Shown here one piece after another: positions 53,436-63,513 of a stretch of 64,000 nt of DNA. The first letter of the stretch is position 1; the number at the start of each line of letters is the position of its first letter. The DNA comes from CAVXHQ01 sp963761735. GTDB lineage: Bacteria > Pseudomonadota > Alphaproteobacteria > Rhodobacterales > Rhodobacteraceae. Below the pieces are notes generated by a model that did no database searches, had not been told where the DNA came from, and was given only the letters and a program-made list of their open reading frames with translations. A program made the translations under genes and the position numbers. Where the stretch lies: assembly GCA_963761735.1 (NCBI GenBank), contig CAVXHQ010000006.1, positions 248,001 through 312,000 of the forward strand, given 5' to 3'.

Positions 53436-53468
53436 GCAGCGCCACTCTAAATGGTGATGGAAACAGCG

Positions 53469-53487
53469 TATCTAAAAAAGTTAGATA
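53469..53487. promoter_or_regulatory. perfect palindrome upstream of the XRE-cupin gene
   Basis: TATCTAAAAAAGTTAGATA: 7-bp arms TATCTAA/TTAGATA around AAAAG. It is an AT-rich island in a GC-rich region, 34 bases before the regulator start, a strong candidate operator for it. The rest of the 278-base gap to the GGDEF/EAL gene (53436-53713) has no clear gene. Confidence 0.75.
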
Positions 53488-53713
53488 AAGGCAAAGAATA
53501 TTTTCCGGGGCTGCCGGGCAAACTGCAGTCGGGAGTTTGGAATGGTTTTTTCACGTCGCGCCGGATGATCAGGACAGATCTGCGGGCAGGGGCGGTGCAA
53601 TCCGATCCAGGGCGTTTTCGATCCTTGAATTCCGATCGGTTCGTTCCGCGCGTGTCCGGACCGCGAACCCCTGTCCCGGAACCAGAGTGCGGATCTTCGG
53701 GTGCGTCCACCTG

Positions 53714-55752
53714 CTACCCCGCTTGCCGGACCTCCGCCTGATCTGCACCAGGACTGTTCAGTCTGAGGATGGCGGCCGGAACCTCGGAGGCGGACATGGG
53801 ACGTGCGTGGAAAAATCCCTGCGCGAGGTCGATCCCCATATCGCGCAGCAGGTCGCGCTGGGCCCTGGTTTCCACGCCTTCGGCGACCAGCCGGAAATCC
53901 ATCGAGAGGGCCAGTACCCGAAGAGCGCGGATGATCGCCTGATCGTCCCGACTATTGAGCACATCGCTGATGAAGCTCTTGTCGATCTTGACCGAATTTA
54001 CGGGCAGCTCCTGAGCTGGACGATCGACGAGAACCCGGTCCCGAAATCGTCGAGCGAAATGCGGCATCCGGCGTCGCGCAGGTCGGTCAGATGGCGCGTA
54101 AACTGCGCGCGCGAGGGGCCGAAAAGACAGTTTTCGGTCACCTCGATCACCAGTCTGTCAGGTTCCAGATCGTGTCGGGCAAGGTGCGACAACACGTCTT
54201 GCGCGAATTTCGGGGCCATCAGATCGCCCTCGGCGGTGTTTATACCGACCCTCTCGAACGGAATGCCCTGGCCGGTCCAGTCGCGCATGTCCGACAGGAT
54301 CCGGGTCAGCATCACTTCGCCCAGCGGCGCCGAGATGGCGGGATCGTCCAGCACCTCCCAGAAGACGCCGGGGGTCAATATGCCCTTGTCGGGATGGATC
54401 CAGCGGGCAAGCGCCTCGAATCCGCCGACGGCACCGGTTTGCAGGTCGACCAGAGGTTGGTAGAACGCCTCGATCTCGCCTTTGCCGATGGCCTTGCGAA
54501 AGGTTTCGCGCAGCGTCAGCTTGCGGCTGAATTTCTCCTGCATGTAAGGAAGATAGTCGCAGATCCGACCGTCACGCGTCTTCTTGGCGGCGTGCAAGGC
54601 AAGGTCGGCGTTCTGCATCAGGGCGCCGATGTCCCTGCCGTCGCGCGGAAAGATGGCGCGTCCGGCCGAAATCGTCGAGTGGACCATCCGTGTGCCGTCG
54701 AAACCGGGTGTCTCGATGGTTGTCGGAAACGACAGGCTCGTGCCATCGCCCGTCACGTCCTCGGTCATGACCACGGCGAATTCATCGCTGCCGACGCGGC
54801 AGACGAGGCTGCCGTCAGGCACGACGGCGCGCAATGCATCGGCAAAGGCGCACAGCAGGTCGTCCCCGGTCTGATGGCTGAAGAAATCGTTCACCTCCTG
54901 AAAGCTATCGAGGTCGAACATCACGATTGTCGCCCCCACCTGTCGGTCCCGGCAATCGTTCAGCAGGGCACGCGCGCCTTCCTTGAAACCATGACGGTTC
55001 GTCAGGCCGGTCAGCATGTCGTGATGCGCCAGAAAGAGCGACCTGCGGTCCGATGCCTTTCGGCGGCGCACAGACCGCATGTACATCGCCATCGGATACC
55101 CGAACGCAGCCACCAGCAGCAGGAGCGCCAGCGCGCTCCGCTGATAGAGCAGCTGGCCAATGCGCGCGGACCGTTTGTCCAGGTTGACGAGCGCCCGCAC
55201 CACATAGCGGACCGTGCCGTCGATCGTGACCGGGTGATACACCTCTGCGAAGGTTCCGGGCTGATCCGGCCGTGTCCCGTCGTGGATAAAAATCCGGTCC
55301 GGTCCGCCGTCGCGCAGCTGCCGGATCTGCGCTCTGTTCATCGGCAAGGGCCGCGGCAGGACATCGGTGTCGGCCCCGGCACCCTGCAGATCGCGCCTGT
55401 GCTGCTGCGGACCGACGGATTCCGGGATCGCTGCGCCCGTCTGAAAACGCATCGCGCAGTTGCAGCCGGTGTGATGGATGTCGATCTGATAGATGTTGTC
55501 GACCGCCATGATCGCCTCGATCAGGGGTTCGAATGCCGCACGGTCCGGAGGCGTCCGATCGGCACCTGCGCCGGGTGCCGTCAGTGCGAGGATACGGCGT
55601 TCGATGTACCGGGCCCAGTCCGTGCCGATCATCTCGGATTCCGCACGCAGATCCCGGTCGATGGCACGTTCGATGCCGAACCAGCCGACGCCGGAAAACA
55701 CGAGGGCCGCGCACAGTAAACTGGCGACCAGCCGGGGCACGAATGAGGTCAT
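53714..55752 (-). CDS. membrane GGDEF/EAL protein for cyclic-di-GMP turnover (one frameshift)
   Basis: About 679 residues after correcting a one-base loss near 54010 (LRSCP becomes LRELPVNSVKIDKSFI). An N-terminal helix and a second helix (about residue 205, ALALLLLVAAFGYPMAMYM) enclose a periplasmic sensor with the odd HHTGCNCAMRF Cys pair. The GGDEF domain has GSDEF instead of GG(D/E)EF, so cyclase activity is doubtful. The EAL domain looks active: FEALARW, ENC (in VIEVTENCLF), DDFGTGFSS, KIDKSF, EGVET and QGFFHARPM. The expected output is breakdown of c-di-GMP in response to a periplasmic cue. Confidence 0.87.
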
Positions 55753-55895
55753 GAGGATTCCATTGCGCCCACTTTCTATGAGGCCCGTCCTAACAAGGGA
55801 CGAAGAACCGCGATAAAAGTGACGGCATTTTTATCAGGTCGTTCACGAAAGCCGCCTTTCGACCGACCCCTGCCGAATTTCCCGCCGGCGGACGA

Positions 55896-56717
55896 TCAGT
55901 CGACGGTGTCGCCGAAGAGTGCGCGGGTGATCGGCGACTGCGCATCCCGCAGCCCGTCGAGCACGGAAAAATGATTCTGCGCGCCGTCGATGTGCAGCTT
56001 TGCGTCGGCGTCGAGGCCCAGCCACATCTGTGCCATGAGACGGGATTGCCGGATGAATTCGGGCCGCTCGCCACCGCCGACCCACGCCGTCAGGGCTGGC
56101 CGTGCGTGAGGCAGGTGCAGGACCGGGCTTTCGGCGCGCGCCTCGGCGGCGTCGAGACGCAGCGTGGCGTTCATCGCCGTGTGCAGCAACGGACGCAGGT
56201 CGTGGACGCCGCTGATCGACAGGGTGTGGGCGATACGCGCCAGCACCGCGGGCGGCAGGGCGCTGTCGGCGCAGATCATCCGGCTGACGAGATGCCCGCC
56301 CGCTGAATGCCCCGCGAGGTAGAGCGGCCCCGGCACCCTGTCCGCGGCGGTGGCAATGGCGCGGGCGATCGCGCGTGTTATCGCGCCGATCCGCGCCTCG
56401 GGGGCGAGGACGTAGCTGGGCAGGCACACGGCCCAGCCCCGCGCGCAGGCGCCCTGCGCCAGATCGGTCCAGAACGATTTGTCGAGCCGCATCCAGTAGC
56501 CGCCGTGCACGAAAACCACGAGGCCTTTGGGCGGGCCTGGGGGATAGACGATATCCAGGCGTTCGCGGGGATGATCGCCGTAGGGAATGTCCTGTGACAG
56601 GGTGGATGTGGCGGCGCGGTAGGCCCCTGCGCGGGCGGCCCATCGGTCGGGCAGCGCCGCCGATCCCGGAATATGCGCCATGTTTGCAAAGGCGTCGTCC
56701 CAGTCCCGGGGGGGCAT
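55896..56717 (-). CDS. alpha/beta hydrolase, kynurenine-formamidase-like
   Basis: 273 residues from MPPRDWDDAFANM; an in-frame ATG at 56807 would add 30 polar residues. The motif VFVHGGYWMRLDKSFW is the HGGYW oxyanion signature of formamidase-type hydrolases, LAGHSAGGHLV holds the catalytic Ser, and GAQNHFSVLDGL gives the His. Arylformamidase (tryptophan breakdown) is the nearest known activity, but no kyn genes are nearby, so the substrate is uncertain. Confidence 0.85.
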   Translation of the reverse strand: MPPRDWDDAFANMAHIPGSAALPDRWAARAGAYRAATSTLSQDIPYGDHPRERLDIVYPPGPPKGLVVFVHGGYWMRLDKSFWTDLAQGACARGWAVCLPSYVLAPEARIGAITRAIARAIATAADRVPGPLYLAGHSAGGHLVSRMICADSALPPAVLARIAHTLSISGVHDLRPLLHTAMNATLRLDAAEARAESPVLHLPHARPALTAWVGGGERPEFIRQSRLMAQMWLGLDADAKLHIDGAQNHFSVLDGLRDAQSPITRALFGDTVD

Positions 56718-56868
56718 CGGGCTCGTTCGGTGCGTTCGGGTTTGCGGAGTGCGCACTGCCGCTGCAGATCTGGATCCGTCGCGATCCGTCGCATCGTCAT
56801 CGGTCATCGGCGCGGTCCTTTCGACGCGGCGGATTGCGCCGGGCGGAGGATGTGCGGCACCGGCACGT

Positions 56869-57201
56869 CTAGCCGCGACCGGTCGCCCGCCACATCGCCT
56901 CGGCGCGCGCACCGCCCTTGCAATAGCCCAGAACCGGACCCGTCGCCGCCGACAGCGCCGCGTCCTCGCGCGCCACGTCGTCGGGCGTGTGCTGTCCGGG
57001 ACGCACGGGGATGTGGACGGTGGCGATGCCGTGTTCCGCCGCCGCCGCCGCGATCTCGGCAAAGGCGGGCTGGTCCGGCTCCTCGCCGTCGGGGCGGTTC
57101 GCGATGATGAGGGTTACGCCACGGGCGGCGATCTGCGCCATGTCGTCGGGGGTGATCTGCGGGGTGATGGCAAAATCGGGCGCGATGTCCTTGATCTGCA
57201 T
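56869..57201 (-). CDS. DUF442 / TIGR01244 family protein (Blh N-terminal domain-like)
   Basis: 110 residues with the family start IAPDFAITPQITPDDMAQI, IANRPDGEEPDQPAF and the phosphatase-like loop GYCKGGARAEAMW (Cys-x4-Arg). Members are found free or fused to metallo-hydrolases and are associated with sulfide or persulfide handling. It is 27 bases downstream of two YeeE-type genes on the same strand, the arrangement expected of a sulfur module. Confidence 0.85.
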   Translation of the reverse strand: MQIKDIAPDFAITPQITPDDMAQIAARGVTLIIANRPDGEEPDQPAFAEIAAAAAEHGIATVHIPVRPGQHTPDDVAREDAALSAATGPVLGYCKGGARAEAMWRATGRG

Positions 57202-57228
57202 GATGACCTTTCAGGCTTTTCGGGGGGT

Positions 57229-57669
57229 TCAGGCGGGGTCGGGGGCGGCGCGGCGCGGGCGTGGAACGCCGCGCGCCACGAGGATGCCGACGATGAGGGC
57301 GGCGATGAAAAGGGCCACGTCGGTGCCGCCGAATAGGGCGACGGGCAGGGCACCGCCGGGGCAGAACCCCGCGATGCCCCAGCCGATCCCGAATGTCGCG
57401 GCGCCGCCGATGTGACGCCCGTCGATGCGTGCGGCGGCTGGCCCCTGGAAGCGGCGGTCGAGCAACGGCGCCGGGCGCCGGAAGACCCCGGCATAGCCGA
57501 CAGAAGTCACGGCCAGTGCGCCGCCCATGACGAAGGCAAGCGACGGGTCCCATGTGCCGGCGATGTCGAAGAAATTCAGCACTTTCGCCGGGTTCGCCAT
57601 ACCGCCGAGGAGGATGCCGGTGCCGAATATCAGGCCGATGAGACAGGTTGCGAGCCGCCGCATCACCAC
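57229..57669 (-). CDS. YeeE/YedE-type sulfur-compound transporter half (DUF6691)
   Basis: 146 residues with about four helices: LIGLIFGTGILLGGMANPAKV, the conserved Cys in GIGWGIAGFCPGGAL, and FIAALIVGILVARG. Half-size YeeE proteins usually act in pairs; the partner gene overlaps by 7 bases upstream. Thiosulfate or another sulfur anion is the expected cargo. Confidence 0.88.
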   Translation of the reverse strand: MVMRRLATCLIGLIFGTGILLGGMANPAKVLNFFDIAGTWDPSLAFVMGGALAVTSVGYAGVFRRPAPLLDRRFQGPAAARIDGRHIGGAATFGIGWGIAGFCPGGALPVALFGGTDVALFIAALIVGILVARGVPRPRRAAPDPA

Positions 57670-58093
57670 CCCCCGGCCAGATGGCGGATGACATAGACGG
57701 TGGGCCCGCAGGCGGTCATGAACACCACCGTCGCGGCGATGGACCGGGGCGGCAGACGGGCCATGCCGCAGTCCCCGTGCCGCGAGGGCAGCCGCCCCCG
57801 AACGTCACGCCAAGCCCGACGGTGAACCCGCCCAACAGCAGCATCGGCGCCGGGACCGGCACCGAGATGACCGGCCCGCCGCCGGTGACGCCGCGCCCAA
57901 GCAACGGCGCCGTGACCATCCCCGCGATCAGTACCGCGCGCCAAAGCCAGTCGGTGCGCGATGCCGGACGCAGGAACCCGGCAAGCACCCCGGTGGCGCC
58001 CATGATGCGCCCCGTGGTCAGCATCAGCAGGACGGCGGCCAGACCGATGAGGCCCCCACCCGCGAGCGATTGCCAGGGGGTGAAATCTGTCAC
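57663..58093 (-). CDS. YeeE/YedE-type sulfur-compound transporter half (one frameshift)
   Basis: Starts at GTG 58093 (VTDFTPWQSLAGGGLIG). A one-base loss near 57790 disrupts the family motif, which after correction reads VTFGGGCTSRHGDCGMARL, with Cys residues as in GGGCTSGHG of YeeE. The protein is then about 143 residues with four helices and pairs with the next gene to form a full transporter. Confidence 0.8.
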
Positions 58094-58190
58094 GTCAGCG
58101 CCCCGGCGCCTGCGACACACACCTGACAGCGCGTCCTGCACAGGTACCTGCCCGCACGCGCGCCGGGTTGCCGTTGCCCGGAACCCGCGG

Positions 58191-59822
58191 TCATGTGATG
58201 ACGTTGGGGGCGGTGCGGCCCGTGTGATAGGCCAGCTTGGTGATCGTCTGTGCCGCTTCGATCACGGGCGCCAGCGCCTCTTGCGGGTCCTGCGCCAGTG
58301 CGCCCGCGTCGGTTTCGACGGCCTCGAGATAGAGGCGCAGCGTGGCCCCCACGGTGCCGGTGCCCGACAGGCGCAGGACGAACCGCGCGCCGCTGGTGAA
58401 CGCCACGATCAGGCCCTGATGCTCGGACCGCGAGCCGTCGACGGGGTCGTCGTACGCAAATTCGGTTGCGCTATCGACGGTCAGGCTGCCGACGGTCTGG
58501 CCCGGCAGTGTGACCAGCTGGTCGCGCAGCCCCGCAAATACCGCATCGGCCTTGTCCGTCTCGACGTCTTCGTAATCGTGGCGCGAATAGTAATTGCGTC
58601 CGTATTCGGCCCAGTGCGCGGCCATCATATCGGCCACCGGGGTGCGGTGATGCGCCAGTATCTGCAACCACAGCAGCACCGCCCAAAGGCCGTCCTTTTC
58701 GCGCACGTGGTTGCTGCCCGTGCCGGCACTTTCCTCGCCGCACAGGGTGACGTTACCCGCGTCGAGCAGGTTGCCGAAGAATTTCCAGCCCGTCGGTGTC
58801 TCGTAACACGGCAGGCCCTTGGCCGCCGCGACCCGGTCGACGGCCGCCGAGGTGGGCATCGAGCGGGCGACGCCTGCGAGGCCGTCGGCGTAGGCGGGCG
58901 CGTGATGCGCGTGCGCGGCCAGCAGGGCAAGGCTGTCGGAGGGCGTCACATAGACACCGCGGCCCATGACCATGTTGCGATCGCCGTCGCCATCCGATGC
59001 GGCGCCGAAATCGGGGCCGTCAGACGCCATCATCGTATCGACGAGTTCCTTGGCCCAGATCGGATTGGGATCGGGGTGGCCGCCGCCGAAGGTGGGCGAG
59101 GGGACGGCGTTGATGACCGACCCTTCGGCAGCACCCAGACGCCGCTCGAGGATCTCGGTGCCGTAGGGGCCGGTGATGGCGTGCATCGCGTCGAAACGGA
59201 TGCGAAAGCCGCTTGCCAGCAGGTCGCGGATCGCGTTGAAATCGAACAGTTCTTCCATCAGGGAGGCGTAGTCGGCGACCGGATCGACGACCTCGACCTG
59301 CATCGTCCCCAGGCTGTGCAGACCCAGAGCCGACAGGTCGATGTCGGAGGTTTCGACGGTTTTATAGGTGCTGATCGTGGTCGTCGCCGCATAGATGCGG
59401 TCGGTCACGCTTTCGGGCGCGGGACCGCCGTTGGGCGTGTTGTATTTCAGGCCGAAATCGGCGTCGGGGCCGCCCGGATTGTGGCTCGCCGACAGGATCA
59501 GGCCGCCGTCGGTCTGGTATTTGCGGATCAGGTGCGAGGCGGCGGGCGTCGACAAGAGCGCGTCCTGTCCGACGATCATCTTTGCGGCGCCGTTGGCGGC
59601 GGCCATGCGCAGGATCGTCTGGCTGGCGACATCGTTGAAGTAGCGCCCGTCGCCGCCCAGCACGAGGGTTTTGTCCGCCACGCCGCCGATCCCGTCGAAA
59701 ATCGCCTGAACATAGTTCTCGAGGTATCCCGGCTCCATGAACGTGGCGGTTTTCTTGCGCAACCCGCTGGTGCCGGGTTTCTGGCCGGTGATCGGCCCGG
59801 TCGGAATGGTGCGGATTTCCAT
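58191..59822 (-). CDS. pgm: phosphoglucomutase, alpha-D-glucose phosphate-specific
   Basis: 543 residues. The active-site Ser lies in LSASHNPGGPDADFG; the metal loop is DGDGDRNMVMG and the sugar loop is GEESAGTGSNHVREKDG. The start MEIRTIPTGPITGQKPGTSG matches family members. It interconverts glucose-1-phosphate and glucose-6-phosphate, linking glycogen to central metabolism, and lies 82 bases after glgX on the same strand. The antisense + strand carries a 728-codon shadow frame. Confidence 0.96.
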   Translation of the reverse strand: MEIRTIPTGPITGQKPGTSGLRKKTATFMEPGYLENYVQAIFDGIGGVADKTLVLGGDGRYFNDVASQTILRMAAANGAAKMIVGQDALLSTPAASHLIRKYQTDGGLILSASHNPGGPDADFGLKYNTPNGGPAPESVTDRIYAATTTISTYKTVETSDIDLSALGLHSLGTMQVEVVDPVADYASLMEELFDFNAIRDLLASGFRIRFDAMHAITGPYGTEILERRLGAAEGSVINAVPSPTFGGGHPDPNPIWAKELVDTMMASDGPDFGAASDGDGDRNMVMGRGVYVTPSDSLALLAAHAHHAPAYADGLAGVARSMPTSAAVDRVAAAKGLPCYETPTGWKFFGNLLDAGNVTLCGEESAGTGSNHVREKDGLWAVLLWLQILAHHRTPVADMMAAHWAEYGRNYYSRHDYEDVETDKADAVFAGLRDQLVTLPGQTVGSLTVDSATEFAYDDPVDGSRSEHQGLIVAFTSGARFVLRLSGTGTVGATLRLYLEAVETDAGALAQDPQEALAPVIEAAQTITKLAYHTGRTAPNVIT

Positions 59823-59904
59823 GATCTCTCCTAGCGGGTGCGCCCGGCGCCGTGGCCGTCTGAGCGGTTACAATAGCCGCCCGTGCCCGGACCTCAAGCC
59901 GGGA

Positions 59905-62058
59905 TCAGGCGGGCGGGGCCGGTTCCTGCAACAGAACCACGACGCTGCGTGCCGCGACCTCATATGTATCGCCCGACGGGACGCGACCTGCCGGTTCGAC
60001 GCGGGGATCCGCGGTGTCGATGTGGCAGGTCCAGTGCAACCCGGCCTGCGGGGCGGGCAGCGTCGCGGTGAGGGCATCGCCCGCATTGAAGATCAGATAG
60101 ATCGGGTGATCGCTGCGGGCATAATCGGGGCTGCCCGACGCAGTCATCACTTCGGCGGCGATGGCGCGCAGATCCGGGTTGAACCAGTCGCGGTCGGCCA
60201 TCGGCGTGCCCTGTGCGGTGCGCCAGACCAGATCGTGCCTGCCGTCGATCAGGCGCGACCGGGCATGCAGAAAGCGGGTCTGCCGCAGGATCGGATGCGC
60301 GTGCCGCAGTGCCGTCAGCCGTGCGCAGAACGCAACGAAATCGCGGGCCGCGTCGCCTTGCTGCCCGTCTTCAAGGGTCGGCCAGTCGACCCAGCCGGTC
60401 GGATTGTCCTGTGCATAGGCGTTGTTGTTGCCGCCCTGGGTGTTGCCCATTTCGTCGCCCGCAAGGATCAGCGGCGTCCCCTGGCTCAGCAGCAGCGTCG
60501 CCATCATGTTGCGCCGGCGCCGGGCGCGGGCGGCCGTGATCGCGGCGTCCCCGGTTGGCCCCTCGGTGCCCATATTGTCCGAAATGTTGTGGTCGTGGCC
60601 GTCGGCGTTGTCCTCGCCGTTCGCCTCGTTGTGTTTTTCGGTGTAGCTGACGACATCCATCAGCGTAAAACCGTCGTGCGCGGTCAGCAGGTTGACCGAG
60701 GACGTCGCGGGCCGCCTGTCATGGTCGAACCGCAGCGCCGAGCCGGACAGCCGTTGCGCCAGCTTGCGGGTCATATCGCGGTCGCCACGCCAGAACCCGC
60801 GCACCTGATCGCGGTATTTGTCGTTCCATTCGCCCCAGGGCGCGGGATAGGCGCCAAGCTGGTAGCCGCCCGGTCCGGTGTCCCAGGGTTCCGCGACAAG
60901 TTTGACACGGCCGAGCACCGGATCCTGACGAATCGCCTGAAAGAACGGTGCCTGCCGGTCGAAACCGTTTTCGGTGCGGCCCAGAGCGGAGGCAAGATCG
61001 AAGCGGAAACCGTCGACGTGCATCACGTCGACCCAATAGCGCAGACTGTCCATCACCATGCGCAGGACCATGGGATGATTGAGGTTCAGCGTGTTGCCGG
61101 TGCCTGAATCGTTGATGTAATAGCGCGGATTTTCGGCGAGCCGGTAATAGCTCATGTTGTCGAGACCGCGAAACGACAGGGTCGGCCCCAGCTGATTGCC
61201 CTCGGAGGTGTGGTTGTAGACGACATCGAGGATCACCTCGATCCCGGCGCTGTGAAACCGGCGCACCATCTCCTGAAACTCGGCGATCTCGCCGCGCCCG
61301 TCGGGGGATTTGACCCGGTAGCGCGGTTCGGGCGCAAAAAAGCCGGTCGTCATGTACCCCCAGTAATTGCGCAGGTTCTTTTCGACGAGGTGCCGGTCGT
61401 CCAGAAACGCCTGCACGGGCAGCAGTTCGACCGCCGTCACCCCCAGTTTTGTGAGATGTTCGAGGATTTGCGGCGAGGCCATCGCGGCATAGGTGCCCGC
61501 ATTCTCGATGTCGGTGCGGTTCGCGGTCAGGCCTTTGGCGTGCGCCTCATAGAAGATCGTGTCCGACATCGACCGTGCGGGCGGGGCGTCGCCCTGCCAG
61601 TCGAAATCGTCGTCGACCACCACGCATTTGGGCATGTAGCGCGCCGAGTCGCGGGTGTCCTGCACAAGATCGAGGTGGCGCGAGCGGACGTCATAGCCCA
61701 TCAGCGCATCGTGCCAGTCGGGATGGCCGTCCGCCGCCCCCGTCAGCCTGCGCGCATAGGGATCGAGCAACAGTTTATGCGCGTTGAACCGGTGCCCTTC
61801 GTCGGGCCGGTAGGGGCCGTGCGCGCGAAAGCCGTAGCGTTGACCGGCGCGCAGCCCCTCGACGTGGCCATGCCAGACGTGGCCGATGTTTTCGGGCAGC
61901 TCGATCAGCAGCGTTTCGTGCCCGGCGGCATCGAACAGGCACAGCGTCATCCGCGTGGCGTGCTGCGAGAATATCGCGAAATTGACGCCCGCACCATCGG
62001 GCGTGGCGCCCATTGGCCACGGGCGCCCGGCGGTGACGGTCAGATTGGCGTTCATCAT
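59905..62058 (-). CDS. glgX: glycogen debranching enzyme GlgX
   Basis: 717 residues: an N-terminal CBM48 domain (GATPDGAGVNFAIFSQHATRM split around GVNFAIFS), a GH13 barrel with the nucleophile Asp in DGFRFDLASALGR, the acid Glu in KLVAEPWDTG and the third Asp in LLTAHDGFTLMD, and a C-terminal beta domain. It removes alpha-1,6 branches from phosphorylase-limited glycogen. Start at MMNANLTVTAGRPWP, 30 bases after glgA. Confidence 0.96.
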   Translation of the reverse strand: MMNANLTVTAGRPWPMGATPDGAGVNFAIFSQHATRMTLCLFDAAGHETLLIELPENIGHVWHGHVEGLRAGQRYGFRAHGPYRPDEGHRFNAHKLLLDPYARRLTGAADGHPDWHDALMGYDVRSRHLDLVQDTRDSARYMPKCVVVDDDFDWQGDAPPARSMSDTIFYEAHAKGLTANRTDIENAGTYAAMASPQILEHLTKLGVTAVELLPVQAFLDDRHLVEKNLRNYWGYMTTGFFAPEPRYRVKSPDGRGEIAEFQEMVRRFHSAGIEVILDVVYNHTSEGNQLGPTLSFRGLDNMSYYRLAENPRYYINDSGTGNTLNLNHPMVLRMVMDSLRYWVDVMHVDGFRFDLASALGRTENGFDRQAPFFQAIRQDPVLGRVKLVAEPWDTGPGGYQLGAYPAPWGEWNDKYRDQVRGFWRGDRDMTRKLAQRLSGSALRFDHDRRPATSSVNLLTAHDGFTLMDVVSYTEKHNEANGEDNADGHDHNISDNMGTEGPTGDAAITAARARRRRNMMATLLLSQGTPLILAGDEMGNTQGGNNNAYAQDNPTGWVDWPTLEDGQQGDAARDFVAFCARLTALRHAHPILRQTRFLHARSRLIDGRHDLVWRTAQGTPMADRDWFNPDLRAIAAEVMTASGSPDYARSDHPIYLIFNAGDALTATLPAPQAGLHWTCHIDTADPRVEPAGRVPSGDTYEVAARSVVVLLQEPAPPA

Positions 62059-62088
62059 TCAGACTTCTGGGGACGGCTTTGGGGCGGT

Positions 62089-63513
62089 TCAGACAAGCTC
62101 TCGGTACAGGGCGGCGTAGGCGCGGGCAGAGGGGCCCCAGCCGACGGGCTGTTTCATGGCGTTGCGCTGCAGCTTAAGCCACGCCCTTTCGTCTGCGTAA
62201 AGCGCACAGAGCCGTGCGACCGCGGTTTGCAGGGAAACGAGGTCGATGGGACTGAATTGCACGCCCGTCGCGACCCCCATTGCCTGCGCGGCAGGCGATG
62301 CGTTGATGACCGTATCCGCCAGCCCGCCGGTCAGCGCCACGAGGGGGATCGTGCCATAGCGCAGACCGTAGAGCTGGGTCAGCCCGCAAGGCTCGAACCG
62401 CGAGGGCACGAGGATCGCGTCGCCCCCGGCGATCAGACGGTGCGACAGCGCCTCGTCATAGCCGATGTGCACGGCGACGTTGTCGTCCCGCGCGGCGTTG
62501 CGAAACGCAGCCTCGAGGCCCGGTTCGCCGGATCCGAGAAGGGCGAGTTGCCCGCCCTGTTCCAGCAGCCCCGGCAGCGCATCGAGCAGCAGATCGAGCC
62601 CCTTTTGCCCGGTCAGCCGGCTGATGACGACGCAGAGCGGCCCTTGTGCCTGCGGCAGCCCCAGTTCGTCCTGCAACGCCTTCCTGGCGGCCTTTTTGCC
62701 TGCCGGGTTCTTGAATGTGCGGATGTGCGGGTCGGTCGCGGGGTTCCAGACATCTTCGTCGATGCCGTTGAGGATGCCGGACACCACGTCGCGGCGCGCG
62801 CGGATCACGCCTTCCATGCCCATCCCGAAGGCCTGCGTTGCCAGTTCGGCGGCATAGGTGGGCGAGACCGTGGTGATCCGGTCGGCGCCCGTCAGTCCCG
62901 CCTTGAGGGCGGAGATCCGCCCCCAGGCCTCATAGCCGTCGGGCGTCATCCGCCACGGATCGAGGCCGAGGGCCGCGACCTTGCCCGCATCGGCAAAGCC
63001 GTGAAAGGCCATGTTGTGAATCGTGATCACCGTACCGGGGCGCGTGGAATTGCCGTCGCGGGGCAGATATTCGGGTACGAGGCCCGCCTGCCAGTCGTGC
63101 AGATGCAGGACCTGCGGCACCCATCCGGCCACAGCACCCTGCGCCATCACGGCGGCGGCCTGCGACAATGCGGCAAAGCGCTCGGGGTTGTCGGGCCAGT
63201 CTGTGCCGTCCGGTCCCAGATAGATCGAGCCGGGCCGGTCATAGAGATGCGGCGCGTCGAGGATATAGAGCGACAGTCCCGCGTGCCGGGACGAAAGCAG
63301 CCGCGCGGGCCCGCCCAACAGGTCGGGCAGGTCGGCGCATTTGCGGGCCTTTACGGCCTTCAGCACCGCCGGATAGCCCGGCAGCAGCACGGCCATGTCA
63401 ATGCCCTCGGGTGCCAAGGCACCGGGCAGCGCACCGACCACATCGGCCAGCCCGCCGGTTTTCACCAGCGGCGCGCATTCCGACGCGACGGAGAGGACGC
63501 GCAGCCCGCTCAC
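62089..63513 (-). CDS. glgA: glycogen synthase GlgA
   Basis: 474 residues from GTG 63513 (VSGLRVLSVASECAP), overlapping the glgC stop (GTGA). ADP-glucose binding Lys in PLVKTGGLADVVGALP, and the GT5 signature SRFEPCGLTQLYGLRYGTIP near the C-terminus. It elongates alpha-1,4-glucan from ADP-glucose in the cytoplasm. Part of the glgC-A-X-pgm operon. Confidence 0.97.
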   Translation of the reverse strand: MSGLRVLSVASECAPLVKTGGLADVVGALPGALAPEGIDMAVLLPGYPAVLKAVKARKCADLPDLLGGPARLLSSRHAGLSLYILDAPHLYDRPGSIYLGPDGTDWPDNPERFAALSQAAAVMAQGAVAGWVPQVLHLHDWQAGLVPEYLPRDGNSTRPGTVITIHNMAFHGFADAGKVAALGLDPWRMTPDGYEAWGRISALKAGLTGADRITTVSPTYAAELATQAFGMGMEGVIRARRDVVSGILNGIDEDVWNPATDPHIRTFKNPAGKKAARKALQDELGLPQAQGPLCVVISRLTGQKGLDLLLDALPGLLEQGGQLALLGSGEPGLEAAFRNAARDDNVAVHIGYDEALSHRLIAGGDAILVPSRFEPCGLTQLYGLRYGTIPLVALTGGLADTVINASPAAQAMGVATGVQFSPIDLVSLQTAVARLCALYADERAWLKLQRNAMKQPVGWGPSARAYAALYRELV

